From Franzmannia qiaohouensis (lineage in GTDB: Bacteria; Pseudomonadota; Gammaproteobacteria; Pseudomonadales; Halomonadaceae), in contig NZ_JARWAM010000006.1 of the NCBI RefSeq assembly GCF_031451695.1, forward strand, positions 186,001 through 250,000: a stretch of DNA of 64,000 nucleotides. Reading direction: 5' to 3'. Below, piece by piece: positions 7,645 to 16,225 of this stretch; position 1 is the stretch's first letter, and each line of letters begins with the position of its first letter. The notes beneath the pieces were generated by a model. It searched no databases and was not told the DNA's origin. It saw nothing but the letters and a program-made list of their open reading frames with translations. A program made the position numbers and the translations under genes.

Positions 7645-8192
7645 GTAACACCGGCTACGGAGAGAAGATTGCCGAGGACAGCATCCGCTTCGAGCGCCTG
7701 CTGCCGGGGCCCATCGAACGAGTCTGGGCCTTCCTCACCGAATCCGACAAGCGTGGCCAGTGGCTCGCCCCCGGCACCATGGAAACGCGAGCAGGTAGCG
7801 CCTTCGCACTGCACTTCCACAATAGCCAACTGACGCCCGACAAGACGCCGCCCACGGAGCGCTTTCGCCCGTACGACGGCGGCTTCACGACGCAGCACCA
7901 GGTGCTGCGTTGCGAACCACCCCACGTGCTTGCCTGGACCTGGGGCGGGGGCAACGAAGCCCCATCGGAGGTGACCTTCGAACTCAGCGAGATCGGCGAT
8001 CAGGTACGCCTGGCGGTGACCCATCGTCGTCTCGCCGACGACGACACCATGGTCAACGTGGCCGGCGGCTGGCATACCCATCTCACCGTTCTGGAAGGCG
8101 TGCTGGAGGGCCGCCGCCCCGCCCCTTTCTGGCCCACCTTCGAGCGCCTGGAGGAGGAGTACCGATGCCTCATCATGTCACCCCGCAGCTGA
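7641..8192 (+). CDS. SRPBCC/AHSA1-domain protein
   Basis: A 183-residue START-like (SRPBCC) fold protein: RFERLLPGPIERVWAFLTESDKRGQWLAPG near the start, FTTQHQVLRCEPPHVLAWTWGG in the middle and the C-terminal GWHTHLTVLEGVLEG helix are typical of AHSA1/activator-like proteins. The fold binds hydrophobic ligands; a specific function is not known. It is coupled by 4-bp overlap to the ArsR gene and overlaps the next gene by 28 bp, so the three are one operon. Confidence 0.88.
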   Translation: MSNTGYGEKIAEDSIRFERLLPGPIERVWAFLTESDKRGQWLAPGTMETRAGSAFALHFHNSQLTPDKTPPTERFRPYDGGFTTQHQVLRCEPPHVLAWTWGGGNEAPSEVTFELSEIGDQVRLAVTHRRLADDDTMVNVAGGWHTHLTVLEGVLEGRRPAPFWPTFERLEEEYRCLIMSPRS

Positions 8193-8560
8193 TGTTCGAC
8201 GGCAACGCCGAGCAGGCCATCAGGTTCTATGTCTCGCTGTTCGAGGAGGCCGAGATCGTCCGGCTCGAGCGCTATGGCCCGGGCGAGCCAGGGTCGGAAG
8301 GCAGCGTCAAGCAGGCCGAATTCACCCTCGCAGGCAGGCGCTACACCTGCATCGACAGCCCGGTAAAGCACGACTTCACGTTTACGCCTTCGATATCGCT
8401 GTTCGTCGAGTGCGAAAGCGCCGGAGAGTTCGAGCGCCTCCGTGAGCAGCTCGGGGCGGATGGCGAGACGCTGATGCCACCCGACGACTACGGCTTCAGC
8501 ACTCGTTTTACCTGGCTCAGCGACCGCTTCGGCGTGTCGTGGCAACTCAACCTGGCCTGA
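8165..8560 (+). CDS. VOC family (PhnB-like) protein
   Basis: A 131-residue vicinal-oxygen-chelate fold protein of the PhnB/3-demethylubiquinone methyltransferase-like group: TPQLMFDGNAEQAIRFYVSLFEEAEI at the start and a C-terminal DRFGVSWQLNL. Start ATG 8165 gives the normal family length and overlaps the AHSA1 gene by 28 bp. Reaction unknown. Confidence 0.86.
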   Translation: MPHHVTPQLMFDGNAEQAIRFYVSLFEEAEIVRLERYGPGEPGSEGSVKQAEFTLAGRRYTCIDSPVKHDFTFTPSISLFVECESAGEFERLREQLGADGETLMPPDDYGFSTRFTWLSDRFGVSWQLNLA

Positions 8561-8573
8561 GAGGAAGAACATC

Positions 8574-9278
8574 ATGGCACCCCTGGCCCTGCCCCCCATC
8601 GTCTCCGAAGAAGAATGGCGCAGCGCTCTGGACGAACAGATCGCCCACGAGAAGGCTCACACGAGGGAACGCGACAGGCTCAATGCCGCCCGCCGCCGCC
8701 TGCCGATGGTCGAGGTGAGCGCCGACTACGTGTTCGATGGGCCACAGGGTAACACCACCCTGATCGACCTGTTCGAGGGACGCCGCCAGCTGATCGTCTA
8801 CCATTTCATGTTCGGCCCCGACTGGGAGGCCGGCTGCGACGGCTGCTCCTGGGTGGTGGACGCCATGACTCACCCCGCCCACCTGCACGCCCGCGACACC
8901 AGCATGGTGCTGGTCTCCCGTGCACCGAGGGAAAAGCTTCTACGCTATCAGGCACGCATGGGCTGGCAGCACCCGACGTGGTACTCGTCGCTCGGCAGCG
9001 ACTTCAACCAGGACATGGGGGTGACGAGCTGCAATTGTCATGCTCCCGACACCGATCGTGGCGAGCGGCATGGCATCAGCGTCTTTGTGCGCGACGACGA
9101 GCGTATCTATCGGACCTACTTCAGCGGCAAACGCGGCGTGGAGTACCTCGGCAGCCTGTGGTCCTACCTGGATCTGACGCCCTACGGTCGCCAGGAGAGC
9201 TGGGAGGACTCACCGGCGGGCTGGCCGCAGACACCGCCCTACGTGTGGAACCGCCGCCACGACGAGTACGAAACCTGA
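8574..9278 (+). CDS. DUF899 thioredoxin-like protein
   Basis: A 234-residue DUF899 protein: the N-terminal half has the ERDRLNAARRRLPMVEV segment, then YHFMFGPDWEAGCDGCSWVVD, where a CxxC-like pair (CDGC) sits at the thioredoxin-like active-site position, and later the FNQDMGVT and HGISVFVRDD blocks. The biochemical role is unknown. It lies 13 bp after the VOC gene and so is likely the fourth gene of the ArsR operon. Confidence 0.88.
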   Translation: MAPLALPPIVSEEEWRSALDEQIAHEKAHTRERDRLNAARRRLPMVEVSADYVFDGPQGNTTLIDLFEGRRQLIVYHFMFGPDWEAGCDGCSWVVDAMTHPAHLHARDTSMVLVSRAPREKLLRYQARMGWQHPTWYSSLGSDFNQDMGVTSCNCHAPDTDRGERHGISVFVRDDERIYRTYFSGKRGVEYLGSLWSYLDLTPYGRQESWEDSPAGWPQTPPYVWNRRHDEYET

Positions 9279-9360
9279 GCAAGCGGCCCAGCGAGTTAGC
9301 AGCTAAGGCCATTCACGCCGAGGAAGCAGTCAAATGGGCACTCGGCGATTAAGGAGTCCC

Positions 9361-9900
9361 ATGAACGACGCCCAGTCGCTGCAGCAGGCCATTGACGAGC
9401 CAGTGCAGTTGGTGGAGTACGATTCCACCTGGCCGGCCCGCTACGCCGCCGAACACGACCGCTTGCTGCAGCGATTCCACGCCGATTTGCTCGACGTGCA
9501 GCATATCGGCAGTACCGCCGTGCCCGGCATGCCGGCCAAGCCCATCATCGACGTCATGGCCGGGGTCGCTTCCATGGCCATGGCCGACGCCCTGTTCGAA
9601 CCCATTCTCGATTACGGCTACGTGACCTCGATTGAGTTCAACGCCGGCCTGAGCGACCGTCGCTGGTTCATGCGCCACGCCAACGGCCGGCGTACCCACC
9701 ACCTGCATGTAGTGGTGCACGACGGCGAACTATGGCAACAACGACTCGCCTTCCGAGACGCTCTGCGCCGAGACCCGGTGCTGGCCACTCGCTACGCCGC
9801 GCTCAAGCGCGAGCTCGCCGCCAGCCACCATGAAGATCGCGAAGCCTATACCCAGGCCAAGGGGGAGTTCATCTCCTCGGTGCTGGCAAGCTCCAGATAA
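9361..9900 (+). CDS. GrpB family protein
   Basis: A 179-residue GrpB protein, a nucleotidyltransferase-fold family with unclear function. The family signature is visible: VEYDSTWPARYAAEHDRL, then VQHIGSTAVPGMPAKPIIDVMAG, and later HHLHVVVHDGELW. ATG 9361 follows AAGGAG at about 9351. No catalytic role is claimed. Confidence 0.88.
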   Translation: MNDAQSLQQAIDEPVQLVEYDSTWPARYAAEHDRLLQRFHADLLDVQHIGSTAVPGMPAKPIIDVMAGVASMAMADALFEPILDYGYVTSIEFNAGLSDRRWFMRHANGRRTHHLHVVVHDGELWQQRLAFRDALRRDPVLATRYAALKRELAASHHEDREAYTQAKGEFISSVLASSR

Positions 9901-9919
9901 CCGTACCCTTGCCGCCAGG

Positions 9920-10927
9920 CTAGAAAGACAGGCAGATCTTGCCGAAGTGGCGACCCGCCTCTTCGTGACGGAAGGCATCGGCGATCTTTTCCAGCTCGAA
10001 GGTGCTGTCGATGATCGGGCGCACGCCGATGGCCTCGATACCGCGCACCATCTCCTGTTGCTGGGCGCGGCTGCCGACGATCAGCCCTTGCAAGCGTGCC
10101 TGCTTGGCCATCAGCTTGATGGTCGGCACCTCGCCACCGCGGCCGGTCAGGATACCGATCAGCGCAATATGGCCGCCGATGCACACCGCATCGATGGACT
10201 GCGGCAGAGTGCCGGGTCCGCCGACCTCGATGACGTGATCCACACCCCGCCCGTTGGTCAGTGCCTGTACCGTCTTGCCCCACTCCGGGTCGGTCTTGTA
10301 GTTGATGGTGTGGTCGGCACCGAGCTCCTTGAGTTTCTCGATCTTCTCATCGGAAGAGGAGGTAGAGATCACCCGCGCGCCCATCGCCTTGGCGAACTGC
10401 AGGGCGAAGATCGAAACGCCACCGGTACCCAGGGTGAGCACGGTATCGCCGGCCTTGAGGTTGCCGTCCACCACCAGCGCGCGCCAGGCGGTGAGGCCCG
10501 CCGTCGTCAGGGTGGCGGCCTCGGCGTGGCTATAGCCCTTGGGCGCGTGGGTAAAGCAGGTGGCCGGGCGGATCACCTGCTGGCGGGCGTAACCGTCGAC
10601 GCCGTCGCCGGGGGTGGTCTTGAAATCCGCCACCCGCGCAGGGCCGTCGAGCCAGTAGGGGAAGAAGGTGGAGACCACCGCATCGCCCACCGCGAACTCC
10701 TCGACGCCTTCGCCCACCGCCTCGACCACGCCCGCCCCGTCGGACATGGGGATGCGGCCATCGTCGGTGGGGATCATGCCGGCGACCACGGCATAGTCGT
10801 GGAAGTTGAGGGAGCTTGCCTTCACCGCCACGCGGATCTCGCCCGGGCCCGGCTCGCCGGGCGCATCGCGCTCGACGACTTGCAGCTGGTCCAGCCCACC
10901 AGGGCTGCGCAGTGTCACGACTTTCAT
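9920..10927 (-). CDS. MDR family NAD(P)-dependent alcohol dehydrogenase
   Basis: A 335-residue medium-chain dehydrogenase/reductase of the zinc-independent quinone-oxidoreductase-like type. It has the N-terminal GroES-like domain (GEIRVAVKASSLNFHDYAVVAGM, DGAGVVEAVGEGV), the Rossmann motif in VLTLGTGGVSIFALQFAKAMGARV, and HVIEVGGPGTL. The Cys/His catalytic zinc ligands of classical alcohol dehydrogenases are not present. It is a single gene with a good AAGGAG upstream on the minus strand. Substrate unknown. Confidence 0.88.
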   Translation of the reverse strand: MKVVTLRSPGGLDQLQVVERDAPGEPGPGEIRVAVKASSLNFHDYAVVAGMIPTDDGRIPMSDGAGVVEAVGEGVEEFAVGDAVVSTFFPYWLDGPARVADFKTTPGDGVDGYARQQVIRPATCFTHAPKGYSHAEAATLTTAGLTAWRALVVDGNLKAGDTVLTLGTGGVSIFALQFAKAMGARVISTSSSDEKIEKLKELGADHTINYKTDPEWGKTVQALTNGRGVDHVIEVGGPGTLPQSIDAVCIGGHIALIGILTGRGGEVPTIKLMAKQARLQGLIVGSRAQQQEMVRGIEAIGVRPIIDSTFELEKIADAFRHEEAGRHFGKICLSF

Positions 10928-10993
10928 GGCGTACTCCTTCTTGAACCTAAAAATGAGCGTGCTAAGAGACTAGCCCAACATGCCTGCGGCAGG

Positions 10994-11749
10994 TCAAGCA
11001 ATGGTTCGCTGCATATAACCCGCCAGCGCTTTCACCTGCGACATGCGCGGCGCCCAGTCGTCCCCGCCCCCTTCGAGATAGGCGCGTCGCGCCAACGCCA
11101 GTGCGTCGCGATGCTCCAGGGGCAGGCGCTCAAGCGCCCAGGCGGCGGCCTCGTCCTTGGGGGCGATCTGCCCCGTTTCCAGGGTCATCCACATTCGCGC
11201 CAGGGTCAGCAGCACGTTGCGCTCATCGCCCTCGAGGCCATCTATCAGGCCAGGCAGCGAATCGATGATTGCGCGTCGCAGGTCAGCCTCGGGAATCGGC
11301 GCGATCAGCTCTGCCAACTTGGGCCCGCACAGAGCCAGGCTTTGCTGCCTGGCAGTGGTCAGCACCACCGCCAGGTCGGGGTCGGCTGCCGCCGGCGGAA
11401 TGCGGCCCTGCGCGAACGCCTCCCGCAGCCATTCGCCATAGACCAGCTCGCTGCGCGGCGGGTAGCGCCAGGGCACCACTGCCTGCCGGCACAGCAGCGT
11501 CACCTCCAGCGGCCTGGGCGTACCGTCGTCGTAAGGGGCGCCGGACACCGCCTTCAGCGACTCGACAATGCGCCGACGCACCCGTTCATCAGGCGGCCGG
11601 CCGATGATCGCCAGCACGTCAACGTCGCTACTGGGGCGCAGCCCACCAGCAAGCGCCGAGCCGAACAGATAGACACCGACGACGCTATCGCCCAGCTCGC
11701 GCTTCACGATGTCGAAGGCGGCCTGGGCCTCGTCGGGCAGCGGAGTCAC
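10994..11749 (-). CDS. AadA-type aminoglycoside nucleotidyltransferase
   Basis: A 251-residue protein of the ANT(3'')/AadA family, which adenylylates streptomycin and spectinomycin. The nucleotidyltransferase motif is GSALAGGLRPSSDVDVL, with Gly30-Ser31 and the metal-binding Asp42 and Asp44. The C-terminal half has the family's NVLLTLARMWMTLETGQIAPKDEAAAWALERLP region. It is chromosomal, high in GC and not in a cassette, so it is more likely an intrinsic homologue than an acquired resistance gene. Its start overlaps the stop of the chorismate mutase gene by 4 bp. Confidence 0.85.
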   Translation of the reverse strand: MTPLPDEAQAAFDIVKRELGDSVVGVYLFGSALAGGLRPSSDVDVLAIIGRPPDERVRRRIVESLKAVSGAPYDDGTPRPLEVTLLCRQAVVPWRYPPRSELVYGEWLREAFAQGRIPPAAADPDLAVVLTTARQQSLALCGPKLAELIAPIPEADLRRAIIDSLPGLIDGLEGDERNVLLTLARMWMTLETGQIAPKDEAAAWALERLPLEHRDALALARRAYLEGGGDDWAPRMSQVKALAGYMQRTIA

Positions 11750-12333
11750 GGCATCCTATCCTTCAGCGGCTGCAGTGCCACGCTACGCGGCTCGCCGTCG
11801 AAATCGTCGCTGACCAGCACCTCGGCGCGCTGGCGCAGGTAGTGTCCTGCACCCTCTACCTCGGCGATGCGCTGCATCTCGGCCAGGGCCTCGATCATCT
11901 GCGGCGTCAGGCGGTCGAGCACCGGGCGTACTTCTCCACCGAGGTCAGGCGGATCGGCGAATGGCGGGCGCCCCTCCTCGGTCCACTGCAGGTGGAGCCG
12001 CCGTTGAATCTGCTTGCTGGCCTCGAACTGCTGCTGAAAGAAGTCGCGGGCGAAGCTCTCATCGATGCCTGCCGCAACCGCCTCCTCGGCCACCGACTCG
12101 AGGATCTGCGCTTCGCGCTCCGGCGCCTCGATGGCTGCCCCTGAGTTCCACTTCGACTGCGCCACCAGCGGCGCCACCTCGAGGCGCTCATCAACCAGTT
12201 GCAGCATGACATCGATGGCCGCCTGGTCCTGCTCCGGCGGTGCCGGCGGCTGTGTCTGACACCCGGCGAGCAGCAACAAGACAACGAGGCCGGCAAGATG
12301 GCAACGCCATGTAGCTCGATAGCCAAACGACAT
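11746..12333 (-). CDS. Secreted chorismate mutase (AroQ gamma class)
   Basis: A 195-residue exported protein. The first ~25 residues are a lipoprotein-type signal (hydrophobic LAGLVVLLLLAGC, Cys at the lipobox). The mature part matches the gamma-class AroQ fold: DVMLQLVDERLEVAPLVAQSKW, then IEAPEREAQILESV and FARDFFQQQFEASKQIQ. The family converts chorismate to prephenate, here outside the cytoplasm; the role of periplasmic chorismate mutases is unclear. Start 12333 has AAAGGAG nine bases upstream. It overlaps the AadA-type gene by 4 bp, an unexpected pairing. Confidence 0.8.
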   Translation of the reverse strand: MSFGYRATWRCHLAGLVVLLLLAGCQTQPPAPPEQDQAAIDVMLQLVDERLEVAPLVAQSKWNSGAAIEAPEREAQILESVAEEAVAAGIDESFARDFFQQQFEASKQIQRRLHLQWTEEGRPPFADPPDLGGEVRPVLDRLTPQMIEALAEMQRIAEVEGAGHYLRQRAEVLVSDDFDGEPRSVALQPLKDRMP

Positions 12334-12455
12334 GGTAACGACTCCTTTCGTGATTGAACGACACTCAGTTTGGCAGCACGCTCGGTGTGCGGCCACCGGA
12401 CTATACTTCGTTTACCCGCGACGTCTCCCGGCGTCCACGCTCTGAGAATCCTCCC

Positions 12456-13085
12456 ATGCGCCAACCACCCGTGACCGCCCTGCTTGCCGCGTTCGTGTTC
12501 ACGTCGCTACTCGCCACGGCCACGGCAGTCGTCGCTTCGCCCTCGCCCAAGGCACAGGCCGCCCTCGACAAGGCCGAGGTGCTGGAGCAGGTCATCGCCC
12601 CGGACGTCGAGGCCACACCACCCGAGGCCCCCATCACGCCAGGCGAAGCCCAGGCCGTGGATCCCGCCGGCCAAGCGGCGCTGGAAGACCCGCTGACCTG
12701 CCTTGCCCGCGCCCTCTACTGGGAGGCCAAGGGCAACCCCGAGGCGGAGAAAGCCGGCGTTGCCCACGTGGTCCTGAACCGGCTGGCGCATCCAGGATTC
12801 CCCAATACGGTGTGCGAAGTGATTACCGACGGCTCTGAGCAGGGACCTTGCCAATTCTCGTGGTGGTGTGACGGCCGCGCAGATGAAGTGGTGGAGGACG
12901 ACGCCTACGAGATCGCCAAGGAGATCGCCCGCCAGGCCCTCAACCAAACGCTTCCCGACCAAACCGGCGGGGCACTGTATTTCCACGACCGCAGTGTGCA
13001 GCCGGACTGGGCCGCAGCGTTTCCACTGACCGCCGAGACCGACATCTTCCTGTTCTATCGCCCCAGCAGCGGGGCAGCGCGTTAA
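12456..13085 (+). CDS. SleB-like cell wall hydrolase
   Basis: A 209-residue exported protein with an N-terminal signal (TALLAAFVFTSLLATATAVVASPS), a Pro/Ala-rich linker to about residue 75, and a C-terminal Hydrolase_2 (SleB/CwlJ) domain: CLARALYWEAKGNPEAEKAGVAHVVLNRL, then GPCQFSWWCDGRADEV and GGALYFHD. The Glu in YWEA is the expected catalytic residue. The family includes lytic transglycosylases acting on peptidoglycan. ATG 12456 was chosen because the signal peptide begins there. Its stop overlaps the convergent LysR gene by 4 bp. Confidence 0.88.
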   Translation: MRQPPVTALLAAFVFTSLLATATAVVASPSPKAQAALDKAEVLEQVIAPDVEATPPEAPITPGEAQAVDPAGQAALEDPLTCLARALYWEAKGNPEAEKAGVAHVVLNRLAHPGFPNTVCEVITDGSEQGPCQFSWWCDGRADEVVEDDAYEIAKEIARQALNQTLPDQTGGALYFHDRSVQPDWAAAFPLTAETDIFLFYRPSSGAAR

Positions 13086-13957
13086 TCGCCATGCTTGCCA
13101 GCCAGCTGTGAAGTTCGCTCCACTAGCGCCTCGGCCATAAATGCCATGAACGCCCTGACACGCGCCACCCGCCGCAGGTCGGGATGGGTCAGCAGCCACA
13201 GGTCGGTGGCAAGCTCGGGGAGCGGCTCACCGATGCGTGTCAGCCCCGGGTCGCCATCGGCAAGATAACAGGGCAGCACGGCCCTCCCTACCCCCTCGCG
13301 CACCGCGGCGTACATCCCCAGCATGGTGTCGACGCGATAGCGGCAGCGCTGGTTGGCGCCGCTATCGGCCATCCAGGTGTCGAGTGCGGTATAGCCCAGG
13401 TGGCGGTCCGGCCCGACCCAGGTATCTGGCGCCGTTTCGCCACGCGCATAGACCGCCTGGGCAATACGCCCCGCCGGGCGGCCAACCAGGTGTTCCGGCG
13501 GCGCAGCCGCGGGCCGCACCGCCACATCGGCATCGCGCTGGGAGAGATTGAACAGCTGGTTGGACACTGCCACCTCGAGGGTGATCTCGGGATGCTCGCG
13601 CCGGAAGTCGGCAAAGATCGGCGACAGCAGCCCCATCAGCAGCGTATCGGTGGTGGTGACACGCATAGTACCGGAGAGGCGCAGGTCGCGCCCCACCACC
13701 CGCCGCTCGGCCCCCAGCACCTCGCTCTCGACCCGCGCCGCGACGGCGGCCAGGTCTTCCCCGGCCGCCGTAGGCGCATAGCCAGTGCGAGAGCGCTCGA
13801 ACAGCCTGACCCCAAGTCGTGCCTCGATGGCATTGAGGCGCCGAAATAGCGTGGCATGGCTTGCCTCCATGCGGCGCGCCGCCCCCGCCAGCGAGCCTGC
13901 GCCGGCAATCGCCAGGATCACCCTGAGATCATCCCACTGCAGCCCCTGTTCATTCAT
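13082..13957 (-). CDS. LysR family regulator
   Basis: A 291-residue LysR-type regulator: N-terminal HTH (LRVILAIAGAGSLAGAARRMEASHATLFRRLNAIEARLGVRLFERSRTG) and a C-terminal periplasmic-binding-like effector domain. It is divergent from the NAD(P)H quinone reductase-like gene at 14046, which is probably its target. Effector unknown. Confidence 0.9.
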   Translation of the reverse strand: MNEQGLQWDDLRVILAIAGAGSLAGAARRMEASHATLFRRLNAIEARLGVRLFERSRTGYAPTAAGEDLAAVAARVESEVLGAERRVVGRDLRLSGTMRVTTTDTLLMGLLSPIFADFRREHPEITLEVAVSNQLFNLSQRDADVAVRPAAAPPEHLVGRPAGRIAQAVYARGETAPDTWVGPDRHLGYTALDTWMADSGANQRCRYRVDTMLGMYAAVREGVGRAVLPCYLADGDPGLTRIGEPLPELATDLWLLTHPDLRRVARVRAFMAFMAEALVERTSQLAGKHGD

Positions 13958-13984
13958 GCAAAGTCACTTCTCATGGAAAGGGAA

Positions 13985-14004
13985 TGTTCGATCATAAATG
14001 AACA
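13985..14004. promoter_or_regulatory. Inverted repeat in LysR/reductase divergent region
   Basis: TGTTC-N10-GAACA lies between the LysR gene and the flavodoxin-fold reductase gene, about 40 bp before the latter's ATG. The T-N11-A-like dyad fits a LysR site. Short arms, so support is modest. Confidence 0.4.
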
Positions 14005-14045
14005 GCATAGCCTCGAACCTACACACTCCTTCAAAGGTTTCCGCC

Positions 14046-14795
14046 ATGAACGTGCTGATCGTGTTCTGCCATCCCGAACCCCGCTCCTTCAACGGCGCCC
14101 TCAAGGAGGTCGCCGTGGAAACCCTGCAGCGCCAGGGCCATGATGTCGAGGTCTCGGATCTCTACGCCGAAGGCTTCGATCCGGTGGAGCGCCCGGCGCA
14201 CTATGCCGCACGGGTCGATCCCGACACCTTCCTGCCGCTCACCGAACAGCGACACGCTTTCAAGGAGCAGGCCCTGCCAGGCGACGTGCAGCGCGAAATC
14301 GCGCGGCTCGAGCGTGCGGATCTGATCATCCTGCAGTTTCCGCTGTGGTGGCACGGGCTGCCGGCGATGCTCAAGGGCTGGTTCGACCGGGTGATGGTCT
14401 ACGGCGGACTCTACTCCGGCAGCATGCGCTACGACCGTGGCCGCCTGGCGGGCAAGCGGGCGATCTGCTCGGTGACCACCGGCTCGCCGGCGGCGGCCTT
14501 TAGCCGCCATGGGCGCGGCGGCGACATGGCAACGCTGATGTGGCCGACACACTGCTCGCTCTACTACCTGGGCCTGGAGGTGCTGGCACCGCAGGTCGTC
14601 TATGGTGTGCAGGGCGGCGGGCTCAGCTACCAGGCCGAGGGTGAATTCCGCGAGCACCTCGAGAGCGCTAAAGCGAGCTGGGCCCAGCGGCTGCCCAGCC
14701 TCGAGGATGCTGCGACGATTCCCTTCAGCGGCTGGCGGGACTGGGACGAGCACGGCGTGCTGAAGGCGCAGCATCCGCTGAGCTGGAGGCCTTAA
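14046..14795 (+). CDS. NAD(P)H dehydrogenase (quinone)-like flavoprotein
   Basis: A 249-residue flavodoxin-fold reductase of the NQO/MdaB/KefF group: MNVLIVFCHPEPRSFNGALKEV at the start binds the flavin phosphate, followed by LIILQFPLWWHGLPAMLKGWFDRV and TTGSPAAAF. The family does two-electron reduction of quinones, protecting from redox cycling. ATG 14046 gives the family N-terminus. It is divergent from a LysR gene and converges on the outer-membrane efflux gene with a 4-bp overlap. Confidence 0.9.
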   Translation: MNVLIVFCHPEPRSFNGALKEVAVETLQRQGHDVEVSDLYAEGFDPVERPAHYAARVDPDTFLPLTEQRHAFKEQALPGDVQREIARLERADLIILQFPLWWHGLPAMLKGWFDRVMVYGGLYSGSMRYDRGRLAGKRAICSVTTGSPAAAFSRHGRGGDMATLMWPTHCSLYYLGLEVLAPQVVYGVQGGGLSYQAEGEFREHLESAKASWAQRLPSLEDAATIPFSGWRDWDEHGVLKAQHPLSWRP

Positions 14796-16225
14796 GCACG
14801 CTGCGGCCAGCCGCCCGCCAGCGCGCGATAGAGCCCCACCAGCGCCGTGGCCGAACGCGTGTGACTGCGCGCCAGGCTATCCTCGGCTTCCAGCAGCGAG
14901 CGCTCGGCATCGATGACCTCCAGGAAGTCGATGACGCCCACCTCGAAGCGTTCGCGGGCCTGGCGCGCCGCCTCGGCGCTGGCCTCGGCGGCTTCAACCA
15001 GATGCTCGCGCTCGCGCAGCGCCTGGGCATAGCGGGCCAGCGCCGTCTCCGCCTCTTCCAGCGCTTGCAACACGGTCTGCTCGTAGCGGGCCAGGTTGGC
15101 CTCGGCGTCGGCATCGGCGGCGGCCATACGCGCACGTACCCGGCCGCTGTCGAGAAACGACCAGTCGACCCCCAGCGCCAGCAGCCGCGTCTCGCTGTCG
15201 CGACCGAACAGATCGCCGGTGCTGGCGGACTGGGTGCCGAGCAGGCCACTGAGGGTGAAGCGCGGGTAGAGATCGGCGGTAGCCACGCCGATGCTGGCGG
15301 TGGCGGCGTGCAGACGCCGCTCCGCCGCAGCGATGTCCGGGCGGCGGCGCAACAGCTCGCCGGACAGGCCGATCGCCACCTTCTCATGCAGCGCCGGCAG
15401 CGCTGCCGGCGCCTCCAACCGCGCAATCAGCGCGCCCGGCTCGCGACCGGTCAGCACCGCCAGGCGATGGACGATGGCGGCGATCTCGCCTTCCAGTGCT
15501 GGAATCCTCGACAGTGTGCTCTGCAGCTGGGCCCGGGCCCGCACGCTGTCGAACTCGGTGCCGCGCCCCGCCTCGAGGCGCGACTCCACCAGCGTCAGCG
15601 ACTCACGCTGGTTGTCGGCGTTGGCCTGGGCGACCCGTAGCTGCTCCTGCAGCCCGCGCAGGCGCACGTACTGGTCGACCAGCTCACCGACCACCACCAC
15701 CTGCATGGCGCGCACATCTGCCGCAGAGGCCTCCGCCTCCGCCTGCTGCGCCTCCACGCTGCGCCGCACGCGGCCGAAGAAGTCGAGCTCCCACAGCGCG
15801 GCGGCGCCGGCGTCATAGCTCTCGACATCACGCTGCGAACGCGTCGCCTGGGGCATCTGGTCGGCGCTGGCGCGCTGATGGGCGGCGCCGGCCTGGCCGG
15901 TGACGCTGGGCGCCAGGTCGCGACGCGACTGGCGCAATAGGGCCAGGCTGCGGTCGTGGCGGGCCAGGGCAATGCGCAGGTCGTGGTTGGAGTCGAAGGC
16001 TTCCTCGACCAGCTCGCTCAACAGCGCATCGTCGAAGCTGCGCCAGAAGTCGCGCTCAACCGCCTCGGGGGTCACCAGCCCAGCCTCGGCACGCACCAGG
16101 GCAGCGGCCTCGGGCAGCGCCGGTGCACGGTAGTCCGGCCCCACCGCGCAGGCGGCCAGCGCCAGGGTCAGTGGCAACAGCATCAGGTGTCGCATGGCTC
16201 TCATGGGTTTGGCCAGATCAGGCAT
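14792..16225 (-). CDS. RND efflux outer membrane factor (NodT/OprM type)
   Basis: A TolC-like outer-membrane channel of about 477 residues with a lipoprotein signal (LMLLPLTLALAAC at residues ~14-26, then AVGPDYRAP, the standard OprM-type start). Long alpha-helical repeats with alternating Glu/Arg/Ala follow. ATG 16225 has GGAGGG nine bases upstream and overlaps the RND permease stop by 8 bp; the ATG at 16204 is an alternative. It is the third gene of a minus-strand adaptor-permease-channel operon. Confidence 0.92.
   Translation of the reverse strand: MPDLAKPMRAMRHLMLLPLTLALAACAVGPDYRAPALPEAAALVRAEAGLVTPEAVERDFWRSFDDALLSELVEEAFDSNHDLRIALARHDRSLALLRQSRRDLAPSVTGQAGAAHQRASADQMPQATRSQRDVESYDAGAAALWELDFFGRVRRSVEAQQAEAEASAADVRAMQVVVVGELVDQYVRLRGLQEQLRVAQANADNQRESLTLVESRLEAGRGTEFDSVRARAQLQSTLSRIPALEGEIAAIVHRLAVLTGREPGALIARLEAPAALPALHEKVAIGLSGELLRRRPDIAAAERRLHAATASIGVATADLYPRFTLSGLLGTQSASTGDLFGRDSETRLLALGVDWSFLDSGRVRARMAAADADAEANLARYEQTVLQALEEAETALARYAQALREREHLVEAAEASAEAARQARERFEVGVIDFLEVIDAERSLLEAEDSLARSHTRSATALVGLYRALAGGWPQRA

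Noticed and set aside
9830..11842. A 670-codon open frame on the plus strand opposite the dehydrogenase and AadA-type genes
   Set aside because: Shadow frame of high-GC coding sequence. The opposite-strand proteins have clear families, and this frame's translation is low-complexity His/Arg/Gln-rich.
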